This document shows positions 45,371 through 57,037 of a stretch of DNA of 64,000 nt, piece after piece. Numbering within the stretch: position 1 is the first letter of the stretch; each line of letters opens with the position of its first letter. The notes beneath the pieces are model-generated. The model did not search any database and was not told where the DNA came from. It worked only from the letters and a program-made list of their open reading frames with translations. The translations under genes and the position numbers were made by a program. This DNA is from Antedon mediterranea (lineage: Eukaryota > Echinodermata > Crinoidea > Comatulida > Antedonidae): positions 33,489,648 to 33,553,647 of the forward strand of contig NC_092673.1 of the NCBI RefSeq assembly GCF_964355755.1, in the 5' to 3' direction.

Positions 45371-47740
45371 CTAGCTAGGTATGTCTTCTATCAATTTGTT
45401 CAGTCCTTGACTAAGTGCATTGACTTGTTTCAAAATCTGTTCACTATCTTTATGCAATCTTTCGCCAAATTTCTGCTGAAACTTATCTGGATGCCAGAAT
45501 CGAAGTTGAGTTAAAACAAATTTTTTTAAAGACTTGGTTTCGACTCCGCATTGCAACACTTCTAGCATTCCAGTTACATCTGACCTCTGACCCGGCCACG
45601 GAATATCCTCATATTGTAACACTTTTGAATCATCGTTATTATTGTTGAAAAAATGTTCCGATATTAATAAATACTCTTCTTTATTTCTTTTCAGCTTCAT
45701 CGCAGCTTTTTCTTTTTGTTTCTCTAAATATTTCTCATGATCTTTTTGGAGTTTGCGTAATAATTTATCATTGTTTGTGGATTTTTCTTTGGTTTTCTTT
45801 GATTTTTGCCGCGAGTGTTTCTGATGATCTTGTTTTGTGTGATATTCAGAAGACATTCTTTCAGCCCATTCGTCATACGTTTCGTTCTGGCAGTGATTTT
45901 GCCCATTAAAACCTGAAAAAATGGAAATAATTTTTATTGCAGTTTATTTTATACAGATACTGTACTTGTAATGTAACATTTTAATATAAAAAATTGAGAA
46001 AAGCACAATATATAATACATTTCATATATCAAACAAGGGAATGTTTTAACTTAATCTAAAATTGAAGGTTAAAGTGCATTTAAATAAATAAATTACAAAT
46101 TTTAAAGCATACTGAAAACTAAAGATTACCGTACAGTATTATACTGTACAACATTCATCAATCACCACCAAAAGTGTATTTCATGTAAAAATGTTGATGG
46201 CGCTCTTTCAATTTCCAACCTATTCAAAAGTTGGTACTGTATTTCAGATTTAATATTAATATTTTAGATGCATCAATACATACACAGTCTTGCACTACAT
46301 AACAAGGCCATATACATGGCTGCGGTCGTATGCGCAAATTTGAGTTAGTGTTTACCGATCAACCGACCAACATATTGAGCTGTAAAGTCGCGTAACATTG
46401 TCTTTAATGAGCATGTATTCAAGTAAAATATTGTTAATGACGTCACAGTTGTCAACATACTTGTCCAGTATCTGTCATCGTTCATTTGCATATGCTCATA
46501 TGCATATTCATCAGCCAGTTTGTCATTCCAATCCCGATTGAAATCTTGCTCCTCATTTTGCCATGATGCACCTTGCGAACTTGAAGCCTGAAATGGGAAA
46601 TGTATTTTTGTTTAAATACCCTCTCTTTTACAGCGAACCCCTTGATCTAAAACGAAAACACTCCCATTAAACACCACTTAGGCTTAGGATCTGTCTACAC
46701 CATCAAACAACATGTGATGAAAATGTGCTGTCATATCACTACCATGTTTGGGCACATCACACTTTTTTGTCACATAGAGTTTGATAATGTAGACAGGGCT
46801 TTAGGTTGTTGATTCTTTGTTACCTTTTTACTTTCAGCTACATGACTCCTTGCTCTTGTGAGTAGTAATGCGGGCGTTACACCTAAACCATTTCGTTGCT
46901 TTTGCATGATTTCATCGGAGGTGGCATTGAGAAGTAATGATTCCACTAAGTCATTCAGCACTATGTATAATTTTAAAAAACACTTTTAAAGAAGAATAAA
47001 ATCGGATAAACAAAAATATTTAAAACACAAATTTACATAAAAATACTGAAGTCAACAAGATCTGTTAGTTATTACTACAGTAGACCACCTTAAGGGGACA
47101 CTTTCAGGACAAGTGTCCCCTTAATGGGGTTGGTCATATTAATAATATATTGCCCCTTGTTCATTTTTAGTGTTCCCTTAATAGGGGTTTCCCCTGAATA
47201 TCGGGTATCTCAAAGGAGTGTACTCAATTTAACATTTTTTTTTATCAGCAGAAAAAGAAATATAGTACCACTCAATATATGCTGACAAATTCACTACTTT
47301 TTTTTTTCAAACTGAATCAATCAATCTTTGATCATATTGGAGCGAGCTTGGGAGGCGAGTGGGATGGAAACAAATGTAATAGTAATTATGATATATATAA
47401 AACATTATAAAGCATATTTCTTGTATTGTTACTTATAAATGTTATACTCAATAAAATAAAACGCACAATTATTATCGCCCTCTAGGACACGATTCAGAGC
47501 CAGATGAATCGGAGTGTTGTCATCTTTATCCAGACAATTTGCACTGCAACCTGCTCGCAACAATGCCCTAGCAACAGCATCTTCGCCATGGTAACATGCT
47601 AGATGTAGGAGAGTACGCCCACTGCCAGTTTTCACATCATTAATGCTCTTTCCTTCCTTTTTCCACTTTTTAAGACATCGCTTAACTTTGTGTAATGCTC
47701 CGTTCTTTACACACTGAATAAGTTTATCTCTATCTTTCAT
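45371..47740 (-). CDS. NFKBIL1: NF-kappa-B inhibitor-like protein 1
   Basis: Complete gene. Exons: 47467-47740, 46824-46960, 46461-46587, 45371-45912; frame continuous; 359 aa (human protein 381). The exon 1 donor (GTGCGT) is chosen because it alone keeps frame with exon 2; AAGTAAC 37 nt downstream is the stronger-looking but frame-breaking alternative. Two ankyrin repeats (GRTLLHLACYHGEDAVARAL and DDNTPIHLAL) are followed by a charged segment (WNDKLADEYAYEH, YDEWAERM), a long Lys/Glu coiled coil, YEDIPWPG, and a C-terminal region with WHPDKFQQKF, whose HPD resembles a J-domain, ending in ALSQGLNKL. All match the NFKBIL1 order. The family is linked to inflammatory control and mRNA splicing. 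Confidence 0.9.
46303..46400 (+). repeat. Repeat D, third copy
   Basis: AAGGCCATATACATGGCTGC ... TTGAGCTGTAAAGTCGCGTA, in NFKBIL1 intron 3. Same family as 28781-28880 and 29190-29276. Confidence 0.6.
46687..46801. mobile_element. MITE family B copy with TA duplication shown by an empty site
   Basis: 115 bp, flanked by TA at 46685-46686 and 46802-46803. The NFKBIL1 relic at 43010-43360 has the same flanks without the element (CTTAGGTTATTG), so the insertion came after the duplication and created TA. It lies 22 bp beyond the exon 2 donor. Confidence 0.8.
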
Positions 47741-47947
47741 TATTTAATATTTGTTCAATTCAATTGATTTTATCAATGATTTTGGTAGAAAAAAACATGT
47801 GCTTTTCTTCCAATTCAATACTCTTCTGTTGGTGGATGGATGATATAGCGAATCCTTTTTCTTCATATCTGTAGAAATCAAATATACATTTGAGTGAATT
47901 TAGTCTAGGATTGCAAGTATTTTTAAAGATTATTTTGTCCTTCCAAA

Positions 47948-48649
47948 GTGATCATTGAGAGTGTAACACAAGAAACCGATTTGGGGATTTTAATAGAATT
48001 GAATTTTTCGGGTCATACTACAAAAGTTGCTAGATCTGCAAATATGATGCTGGGAATGATATGTAGGTCCTTCAAATATCTTGATAGTTCTAGTTACATG
48101 TATCTGTATAAAGCTATGGTTAGACCCAAGATGGAATATGGAGGTAGCTCATGGATCCCACTATATCAAAAAGATAAAGACAGACTGGAGAAAGTTCAAC
48201 AGAGATCAACAAGGCTGGTGTCCGAATTAAGACACAAACCATACGAAGAGAGGTTGAAGGCTTTGGACCTACCTACTTTAGTATTTAGAAAGAAAAGGGC
48301 TGATGTATTACAAACATTTAAAATATTTAATAAGTATGAGAAAATAAATGATGAGAAGCTCTTTGCAAAATCTAATTATAAACAAACTAGAGGACACAGT
48401 TTCAAAGTCTCTAAACCCAAGATAAAATTAAACGTTAGAAAGAGTGCATATTCGGTAAGAGTGGTAGATGATTGGAACTCATTACCCAGTCATGTAGTAG
48501 AGGCACAATCGGTCAATGAGTTCAAATCGGGCATTGCTAAATATTGGTCTGACTACCACATCAAGTTTCGCCCGTACGTTAATGAAGATTTTGCAGTTGA
48601 CGATGGAGGGACAAATGAGCTAGTTCTCAATGTCCGAAGTTCAAGGTAA
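47948..48649 (+). mobile_element. LINE fragment, reverse transcriptase C-terminus
   Basis: A 233-codon open frame has the post-palm LGILIELNFSGHTTKVARSA region and the C-terminal LINE domain (SYMYLYKAMVRPKMEYGGSS, LEKVQQRSTRLV, LPTLVFRKKRADVLQTFKIF, DDWNSLPSHVV). Palm and endonuclease are missing, so it is 5'-truncated and inactive, but the frame is intact, suggesting a fairly young insertion. It is a different lineage from the LINE at 8990-10300 and lies just upstream of the NFKBIL1 start. Confidence 0.85.
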
Positions 48650-48904
48650 ATTCAATAAGCAAATTAATACAGTAGAACAAAGTACGTCTTTTTCTCATTC
48701 CCTCTTCCTACTTTACTATCATTATACCTCCCTGCTTCTACATTACAGCTCTACATTACTACTTTACTAGCCTGCACTCCAGGACTACTCTAGCTAGCTA
48801 TTTTAGTAGATTATATTCCAGGCCTATTATATATTTTAGGAAGGTAGGTATAGGCTACCTACTAACTACTACCTAGGCCCTAGCCCAGTAGTAGTAGGAA
48901 GGCT

Positions 48905-49087
48905 AAAGCGTGGTTCCCACTAGCGACGCAACGCAAGGACGTAACGCAACGCAAGTGAATTGACCAATCACAAGCGATGGCTTATTCGCTTGTGATTGCT
49001 AACTGTCTATAACTTCGCTTGTCATTGGTTAAAACGCTTGCGTTCCGTTTACGTTCTTGCGTTACGTTCTAGTGGGAACCACGCTTT
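48905..49087. mobile_element. MITE family A, full-length copy
   Basis: AAAGCGTGGTTCCCACTAGC ... CTAGTGGGAACCACGCTTT with complete arms. Immediately followed by another family member in the opposite internal orientation (49092-49905). Confidence 0.85.
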
Positions 49088-49091
49088 CTAA

Positions 49092-49905
49092 AGCTTGGTT
49101 CCCACTAGAACGTAACGCAAGGACGTAAACGCAACGTAAGCGTGTTGAACAATGACAAGCGAAGTTATAGACAGTTAAAGCCCCATTCCCTACGTTTTTT
49201 AGATCTAATTTAAGATCACAAACTATATTTAATGTAAAAATAATACTATATGGTCCTATTGCGATAACTTTTTTCGTCTTTAAACGGTTAAAAATGTGAA
49301 AAATAAATCGATTTTAATAATTATAGCGGCCCGCTATAAATCCCAAAATGCATTGCGCGCGGATTGATATTTTTGTTTTTCACCTGTAATTCGCCCACTT
49401 TTCGATCGATCGTGAAGCAAAAACAAATGGAAGACTCCTAACTTTTCAGCAAAAATACCGGGTGTTCCCCAATTTGTATCAACGGAGTCTGGCAAAAATA
49501 GAAAGACAATTAATGCAGCAACTATACAACGTCAGGCTAGGTATATAGCTAGCGTACGATGTTCGTACGTTACCGATGTTTACCAGCTAGGCCTACAAAA
49601 CTAAGCCTAGCTAGGCTAGGCCTGAGACCGTCCACGAGAGTTCGATCGCCGCGAGCTACTTAGGTAGTGCATTGTTTCTCACTTTTTATCATAATTTACC
49701 ATAAAACGTACATTTAAGACAAGGAATGACATGGTTTAATGTTTTTAAAGTGATATATATGTATTATTTTCCAAAAAACGTCCAAAATTGCAGGGAAGGG
49801 GTCTTTAAGTTAGCAATCAAAAGTGAATAAGCCATCGCTTGTGATTGGTCAACTCACTTGCGTTGCGTTACGTCCTTGCCTTGCGTCTCTAGTGGGAACT
49901 AGCGC
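49092..49905. mobile_element. MITE family A, split by a 630 bp insertion
   Basis: Left part 49092-49177 (GCTTGGTTCCCACTAGAACG ... TATAGACAGTTA), right part 49808-49905 (AGTTAGCAATC ... CTAGTGGGAACTAG). Joining them in the order of the sister copy at 48905-49087 requires removal of 49178-49807. Confidence 0.85.
49178..49807. mobile_element. 630 bp DNA element inside MITE A, 5 bp target duplication
   Basis: Begins AAGCCCCATTCCCT and ends AGGGAAGGGGTCTTTA (imperfect inverted ends). It is flanked by AGTTA on both sides, and the sister MITE supplies the empty site (CAGTTAGCAATC read in the same sense). No open frame of note. Superfamily not assigned. Confidence 0.8.
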
Positions 49906-50554
49906 CGCGGCCTAGTCGTCTAGGTACTCAGTTAGTAGGCCTATAGCCTACTACACTAGACTATAGACTGGTCTATAGCATAGACCTCCTAGCTAGCCTA
50001 GCTAGGGATTAGTGACTGTATATAACCTAGTGACATAGTCTAAATAAATAAAACTGTGGGTTTCATGTTTTGCTGTGGTCGACATACTCCACTAAATAAC
50101 CAATCTCGTCGCCGTCTATCGTAAATTGATTGATTTTTAATTGTCATCGTCAATTTTCGACGACCCGTCGTTTTTGTTTTGTTCGCACACGCGCCACCAA
50201 GTTTTCGTTTCAATCTGGGATAGAGGGCAGTATTTATTATTTTTTACAGAGAGGGAAAAAAGGACACATGTTATCAAAGATGTTTGTTATTTTTTAGCCT
50301 AAAATTTGGTTTTGGTTATTAGTTCAGGTTTTTTTAACCTTGCGATATTATTATAATAATCTACAGTAATTAAACAACTGCTGTAGGACTCAACAATTTA
50401 ACATAAACTGTTTTACCAGACAGGTCTACACACAGACACAGCACAGACAGTACTGTATTGTATTAAATTATTACTATTAGTTTACTAGCTAGGCCGCCTA
50501 GCCTTTTTGACTTATTATATAGAGGCTTAGGCTAGCTAGGCCTACTAACTAACT

Positions 50555-52594
50555 GGGTAGTAACAAAGTGCGAGGCAGCGAGGCACGCGAGGCAGGGAAG
50601 GCATGCGAGGCAAGTCAGAAATTTATGCGAGGCATCGTTTTACCATCATCAAAAAATGCGAGGCATCATTTTATCATTTCTCAAAATTGCAAGGCAGGAA
50701 ATCACCGAAATTGAAGTAGCCTAGGCCTAGGCCCCGCTAGGCTAGTTTCCTTTTGCACCTGCCTTGTACGTATTTTAACCAACTTTATCTTGAATACCAC
50801 AGCTTAGAATTAGTAGGCCTACTTTAATAAAGAAAAATCACATAAAAGTAACAATAAATCCATTAAATTGGTGATTTTACAGACGTTTTTCTCGCATTTC
50901 GCACACTCAATGTTCAATATTTTGGTTTCTATGGAACGCCAAAAGAGCAAAATTAATTAGAGGGCTAAAAACTCTGTGGAATCCATTTATATTTAACGCA
51001 TTATTTGGTGAAAATCAAGTACAATTTCAATAGATTTTGTCACTGTCAGTAAGGAAAAATGTTACTGTTGATAATGTACACGGTTTCGTTAACCTTTTAA
51101 AGAATAAAATAGAAAAATTCATCATAATATCCTTAGTAGGATGTCCTAGGTCTAGACTAGGTAGTGATGTTGATTTAGGATCGATTATTATTCTTTGAAA
51201 ACAGAACAGTATCAGCAGTAACATATTACAACATTTTTATTGACAAATTAACAAATATATTGAAATAAAACGTGTTTTTCACCAATAAATGCATGATAAA
51301 TTGACGCATTCCACTGAGTTTTAGTCCTCTATTATCGTTGCTCTTTTGGCGCTCTAGAAACAAAAATATTGAACATTGAATTAGTGAAATTCGCGAACAG
51401 TGTGCGAGAAACACGCCTGTAAAATCATTAATTTAAGGATTTATTTGTTACTTTTTATGTGATTCTTTCATTAAAGTACTCATGAGGTATACTTCTAAAG
51501 GTGTGGTATTCACACGATAAAGTTAGTGATTTATCAAATTTGGAGTAAAAATACAAGCGAAGGAAACTAGCGCCAGGTTTATTAGTACGTACATGGACAA
51601 CAATAAATAAAAATCGTTCGTAATGTACCTAGCTTACTAAAACAGGAATAGTGTATCATTATTAAATATTACACCAATTATTATTTTATCAAAATTGATT
51701 AAATTATTTTCTACATAGGCCTCTTATCTAGGTTAGGGCTAAGCATATTAGCTAAAGTTTAATTTTAGGCCTAGTATTACAAGTCTTTTTTCACACGCGC
51801 TCCAGAATTCTGTCGCAATTTTTTTCTTTGCGGCATGTTATTGGATCGGCATATCAGTTACCTTTTATTCACCGCCAGTTATTGAACTTGTCCTGGCAAT
51901 CGCTGTTCACCTTATTTGCGAGAGAGGTACACGTGTTGTTCCTAGAGAATGGAATGTCAACAATGTCTTTGGCACGCCGCTCAGAGAGAAGTCTGTGCGT
52001 TGCTGCTGAAACCACGTGCTATAGGAGGGGAATGCACCACAATCCTCTGAGCTGAGGGCTGAATCATTCCGCTACCTGCTAAATAGTAAAGAGGGATTTT
52101 CCATCTCTCGGGTCTACCGGATCTAGGCACAGGGGTGTGACAAAATATTATTTTCACTCTGCAATGTTCGAGAGACATGTGAGTGAACACGCTCGAAATG
52201 CCAACAAACATTGCAGTCATTTGATGAGTGTGTCGCTATAACAATTATTGTTTATCGAAAGTTGAAGACTGTCGTTCAGATTTTTGAACCGTAGTTTGGG
52301 CACTTTTGTAAAAGTAAAATTTGACACGATATGACTTGAATGAAAAAACAATCGTTACATAAAAATAAACAACATGATGAGTGTATACACGAATCTATTT
52401 AGATACGCTTGTATCGATTGATTATTAGGCCTATAATATAGCATAATAGCACGTTAAGATATGCCTCGCACCTTTTTGAAATTGTAAACTATATGCCTCG
52501 CATGCCTCGCACTTTTGGAAATGATAAAATGATGCCTCGCACAAATATTTGGCATGCCTCGCGTGCCTCGCTGCCTCGCACTTTGTCAACACTC
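50555..52594. mobile_element. 2.0 kb non-autonomous DNA transposon with TGCGAGGCA subterminal repeats
   Basis: Inverted ends: left GGGTAGTAACAAAGTGCGAG, right (reverse complement) GAGTGTTGACAAAGTGCGAG, both followed by GCAGCGAGGCACGCGAGGCA. Many further TGCGAGGCA copies within 150 bp of each end. TAACTAACT flanks both sides (50546-50554, 52595-52603), compatible with an 8 bp hAT-type duplication, though the local sequence is itself repetitive. No transposase. Family F copy 2 is nested inside. Confidence 0.75.
50739..51573. mobile_element. Foldback element family F, copy 2, nested
   Basis: Ends GGCTAGTTTCCTT / AAGGAAACTAGCGCC; the two halves are long imperfect reverse complements (for example TTAGAGGGCTAAAAACTCTG on the left and its complement near 51310). 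Homologous to 21572-22211 through TCTCGCA, TTCAATATT and GCCAAAAGAGCAA. Confidence 0.75.
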
Positions 52595-52997
52595 TAACTA
52601 ACTATACTACACTACTACTCTAGGCCTAGGGCCTGGATAGTGTGGTTTTGTGGGTTAGGTAGGCCCTACAAAAGCTACTTGACGAGAGTCATGACAGACA
52701 GAGGGAAGCTCTTCCCGGGCCATGTCTCTCCCGTCTCGTACATGTGAGAACAGTCATGCATAACTTAAACGAACATACAGGAGGCCAGTCCAAGTCCACA
52801 GTACCATTACCAGTGTTATTTACCAGGGAAGAGTGAAATTTACTCTTCTCTGGTGGTAATACTAATCTAGCTAGCCTTTTAGGCCTGCCTCTCACTGACT
52901 GAATTTGTATTCAATATTATATTTATATTATTATCAATTCATATATCAAATTTCTAGTCTCTGATTTAGCCTTTCTGTTTATATATCCGATTGGTCA

Positions 52998-53742
52998 TGT
53001 TATGCGCGATTTGAACGATTTGCGCAATTTGAAATTGCGCAAAAAAAATCCTTGCGCAATTTGAATTGAAACATGTGTTTCAAATTGCGCAAGCAACATA
53101 TTAAATTGCGCAAGGAATCTACAAATTGCGCAAGGTTTTTCGACAGATTGTGAAATCATGCACACCCATATTTTTATAGTAATTTCTAAGAATGATTCAA
53201 AATTAAAGATAAATATCGCATTTCCTTATTTTAGTAGAGCAAATATTGTTATAAGTTAGCATACCGTCGAAGAACCGACGAAGGAAAACGAAGCGGTGGT
53301 GTTCCACCAGGCGGGCGCGGCGCGGGCGGCCGGCTATACTACTCTAGCCTAGCTAGGGTCTGGACTACTGATACTGACTAGGTATCTATTAAAAACTTAA
53401 AAAGTGAGTATTAAACATTATCTTCATTGAAATGGTCTTATTTATAATAATAAAATACTAAATTTTAAACTCCTCTGCCTAGCCTAGCCATGTATGGGAA
53501 AATTTACAGTTCGTTTTCAAATTGCGCAAAGGTGTCATATTGCGCAAGAACTATCTTGCACAATTTACAAATTGTGCAGCGCAATTTAAAATTGCGCAAA
53601 GATTTTCTTGCGCAATTTGAAATTGCACAAGTTGATTGCGCAATTTGAAATTGCGCAAAAAAATCCTTGCGCAATTTTAAATTGCGCAAGGATTTTTTTG
53701 CGCAATTTCAAATTGCGCAAATCGTTCAAATCGCGCATAACA
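52998..53742. mobile_element. 745 bp inverted-repeat element packed with TTGCGCAA
   Basis: Both ends read TGTTATGCGCGATTTGAACG and continue identically for over 50 bp. GTCA flanks both sides. The two outer thirds contain 16 exact TTGCGCAA motifs by my count (6 left, 10 right); the middle (53160-53500) is unrelated. No coding frame. TTGCGCAA within ATTGCGCAAT is the optimal C/EBP (bZIP) site. The element ends 177 bp before the MTERF3 start codon. Confidence 0.85.
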
Positions 53743-53918
53743 GTCATTTAAAATAGTAGACTCTAGTAGGTACAATATACCATGACGCAACTAAGTATAC
53801 TCTGTATACTGTATACTACAAGATCTTTTATGTACAGTTTGTAAAGCGACCAGTCGAAAACACCTGCTAGAAAAGTCACTAAATGTGTTTTTTTTTATAT
53901 TTTACCTGTAGTCCTTGA

Positions 53919-56552
53919 ATGAAAATGGCGACAACAGGAGCATCCAGATGTCTTCAAGGGTTAATGCGAGTCATCTCTGTTAAGAATGTTTGTTATCCAA
54001 GACTTATAATTACTAACAATCATAAAAATTGTCAATATATGGCAGCAAACAGAACATGGTTTTCCACTTGTCAAATAAAAAATAATGGAATATCAGGGAA
54101 TGAAACATATTTAATTAAAGATAAAATCAAAGAGGATACAGAAAATGTAGAGACATCAGAAATAAAGAAGGTTGACGATGGTGAAGATTTAAATAATAAT
54201 TCACTACAACACGTAATGACCATAGATAAAATACAGCCATTTGACGACAACACATACGTGGATATTCTTGCGGAAACGGAGACACCAACGATTCTTGATT
54301 CGTACACCAAGCCATCTCTTCCTGCGCAAACATTTACGTTGCAGTCGTTTGTCCAGCAGTCCCCAACGCTTCAGAAACTGGTACACCTCGGGGTTGACCT
54401 TCACAAAATCCAGAAGAGACAAGATGCAGCTAATGCCATTCTCAAAATGGACTTCGACCGAGACATCAAAGATAAAATTGCATTTCTTTACAATGTTGGT
54501 GTTGCCAGTGACAATTTAGGCAATTTTATAACAAAGAATCCACATATTTTAAGTGACGAATTAAATTCTCTTGAAGTTAGAATCTCGTATCTTAATTCTA
54601 AGAAATTTTCCAAAGATTCTATATCGTTAATTGTCAACAGAGCTCCATATTTCTTAAGTTTTTCTGTAAGTTGAAATACTTTACGTTTTTCCATAAATTG
54701 AAATACTCTACGTTTTTCCATAAGTTGAGATACTTTAAGTTTAACCTAAGTTGAAATACTTTTTCTTTTTTAAGTTTTCTCTAGAAATATGTTCATGTGT
54801 TTTTGATAATGAACGAAAATAACAAAATTAAATTCTTTTTATTCCTCTGAATAGACAGAAAGAGTTGATAGAAAGCTTGGTTATTTCCAGAAGGAGTTTC
54901 ACCTGACAGGCAATGAAGTTAGACACCTCGTAACCAAATGTCCACAGGTACAGTAACCAGGTTTGTTAGCAGTGACGTAACAGCTATGAGAGCACTCAGT
55001 GGTTAAACCCAGGGGCCCCAAAACTTATGCGGGCCCCTGAGCAGGGCCCAGAAGAAGAAAACATGTATTGTATGTCAAAAAAGGCTAAAAACGTTGTAGA
55101 CCTCCAGTGTTAGAAGGGGCTTTAGGCATCTGCATAGAGAAGTCTAAGAAGTGGAACCCAACAAACTTGTCCTTGTAGCTGTTGATAGTTTCACCTTGTG
55201 ATTAACCCCAACACATTTTACGCTCTTTTTTTATTAATGTACTAATATTTTGATTATTTCAATAAATGTAAATGTTTTCATTTACTTGTAGTTGGTAACT
55301 AACAAAATCTCTCGGATACAAGAAAACATGTATGTGATACATAATCTGCTTGGTTTTTCAAAGTCCGCAATGAAAGTAATGGTCCTCAAGTCACCCAAGT
55401 TGCTTCTTGCAGGTAATAGTGATTGCATGTATTTTGACTTGATAGCTGCATAGTCAGATAGTCATGCACTATGTAATAGAAAAAAAACTTAAAAGTGTTT
55501 GAATTAAGTAGTGGATTCTCTTCTAATGTGCTGGTTATATTGCTGATGAGATGTTGCTGTCCTGGGTATATAGCTGCCCTGGGTATATAACACCCTGGTT
55601 ATATAGCTGCCCTGGGCATATAGCTTTCCTGGGTTATAACTGTCCTGGATATTTAGCTCCCCTGGTACAGTATATGTAGCTGCCCTAGTTATTTAACAGC
55701 CCAGTGTATATAGTTGCCGTGAGTATGGTATGCTTCTGGCCTGGATATAAAGTTGCCCTGGCAACGCCTGGCCATGGATTTATTCCTGCATGACCTTTTT
55801 GTGTTTCTTTTATTTCAGGTAAACAGAGTTTGATGAATACATTTGATTACATACATAATGAGATGGAAATACCTCATCAACTGTTCATTCATTTTCCTGC
55901 TGTATTAAGAACTCGTTTACTCAATGTTAAAGAAAGAGATCAGGTATGTTTTTAAATGTTAATTCGTATTAGGCCCTTCATGGACCCACGGTAGCCAGCC
56001 GTGCAGAGCCTACCAGATCAGCACACCGAGAGACGATCCCCTACTCTTTTCAAATATTATTTAACATGCACTCCCAGTGTCATTTATATATATTGCTTGA
56101 TTTTATGACTTCAGTGATGAAAGTATTATGAACAGTACATTTCAATGTACAATAATTGCGCATTACATTTTTCAGTTAAATTTACAGTTTTAGTGATTTA
56201 TAGCGCCATCTATTTTAGATTTTGGCCCAGTAAGTTTTTTTTTAGCAAGGCTGTATTTTTTGGTAATTATTTGTGTTGTCATAAGATCAGCTGAAAGAAC
56301 TCTGTTTTCAATTGATGCTCTGGTTAGGCAGCATAACAATTTTTTTAGATCTAGTTAATCTATCATAATATTTTTCATTCTAATTTTTAATTTTCTCAGT
56401 ATTTGCGAAACCTTGGCCTTGCACAATATGATCCGAAGATGCCAGGCTACATATCCTTACAGAAACTTGTGGAAGGATCAGATGAGTTATTCTGTCAAGA
56501 AATTGCTAAGTCATCAGTAGAAGATTTCAATGCTTTTCTAAAAACTATATAA
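53919..56552 (+). CDS. MTERF3: Mitochondrial transcription termination factor 3
   Basis: Complete gene. Exons: 53919-54665, 54855-54947, 55292-55412, 55819-55943, 56400-56552; 412 aa (human 417). A second ATG at 53925 could serve. The N-terminus is rich in Arg/Lys and lacks acidic residues for over 30 positions ([20 protein letters not shown]), a typical mitochondrial presequence. The body matches MTERF3 in order: [55 protein letters not shown]-like [82 protein letters not shown] and [20 protein letters not shown]. The repeated helical mTERF motifs form a nucleic-acid-binding superhelix; MTERF3 acts in mitochondrial transcription and ribosome assembly. Confidence 0.93.
54663..54772 (+). repeat. 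27 bp tandem repeat grown from the MTERF3 exon 1 donor
   Basis: TAAGTTGAAATACTTTACGT at the donor is followed by TAAATTGAAATACTCTACGT, TAAGTTGAGATACTTTAAGT and TAAGTTGAAATACTTTTTC. Only the first unit has GT before AAGT. Confidence 0.85.
55550..55775. repeat. Degenerate 20 bp tandem repeat in MTERF3 intron 3
   Basis: About ten variants of GCTGCCCTGGGTATATA (TCCTGGGTATATAGCTGCCC, CACCCTGGTTATATAGCTGC, GTCCTGGATATTTAGC). Confidence 0.85.
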
Positions 56553-56650
56553 ATTATTTTCACTAAAGCAGGGGAAATTATTGAGGCATAGGTGTCATAA
56601 ACCTGGCTATACGTGTGCTTAGCCCCATGGGCATATGGCCGAAACCTAAT

Positions 56651-56948
56651 TTAACCCTTCCCTTAAAACTCGGATTCCAAATAAATTTATATTATTCCGG
56701 AAGTTATTCCAATTGAAGTTTAATCTGAAAAGAGAGCCAGATAGAAACTTTAAAAACAGGTTGTTAATATGGTCGGAGCACTGGTACACTTTGTATGTCT
56801 TGCTATCTGTGTGCATCAGGAGAATCGAATGTGGGGCTAGGCTTATCTGACAACTTTGGGTAATTTATGTCTTCTTTAATTACAAACATAGCAAGAGAGC
56901 TCTTTATGTTATGGTTCCCTGTCATTTGAGATTTTGCACTGGGTTACA
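56651..56948 (-). repeat. 3' LTR
   Basis: Matches 59962-60262. The outer terminal TG is changed (TTAACCC for TGTAACCC). A 35 bp piece (56949-56983) between this LTR and the purine tract repeats GTTACAC on both sides and contains CAGGAAGTTGTA ... ACTCCCTG, so it looks like an insertion of the short palindromic element of 42606-42650. Confidence 0.8.
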
Positions 56949-57037
56949 CCAGGAAGTTGTAAAATAATTACTCCCTGGTTACACCCTCCCCTCTCTAACT
57001 ATGCATTGTCTCTAATGCAGATATAGCATTCCCAATA

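Noticed and set aside
51828-52220. Possible transposase remnant in the 2 kb hAT-like element
   Set aside because: The short frames on both strands show no recognisable transposase or BED-finger motif.
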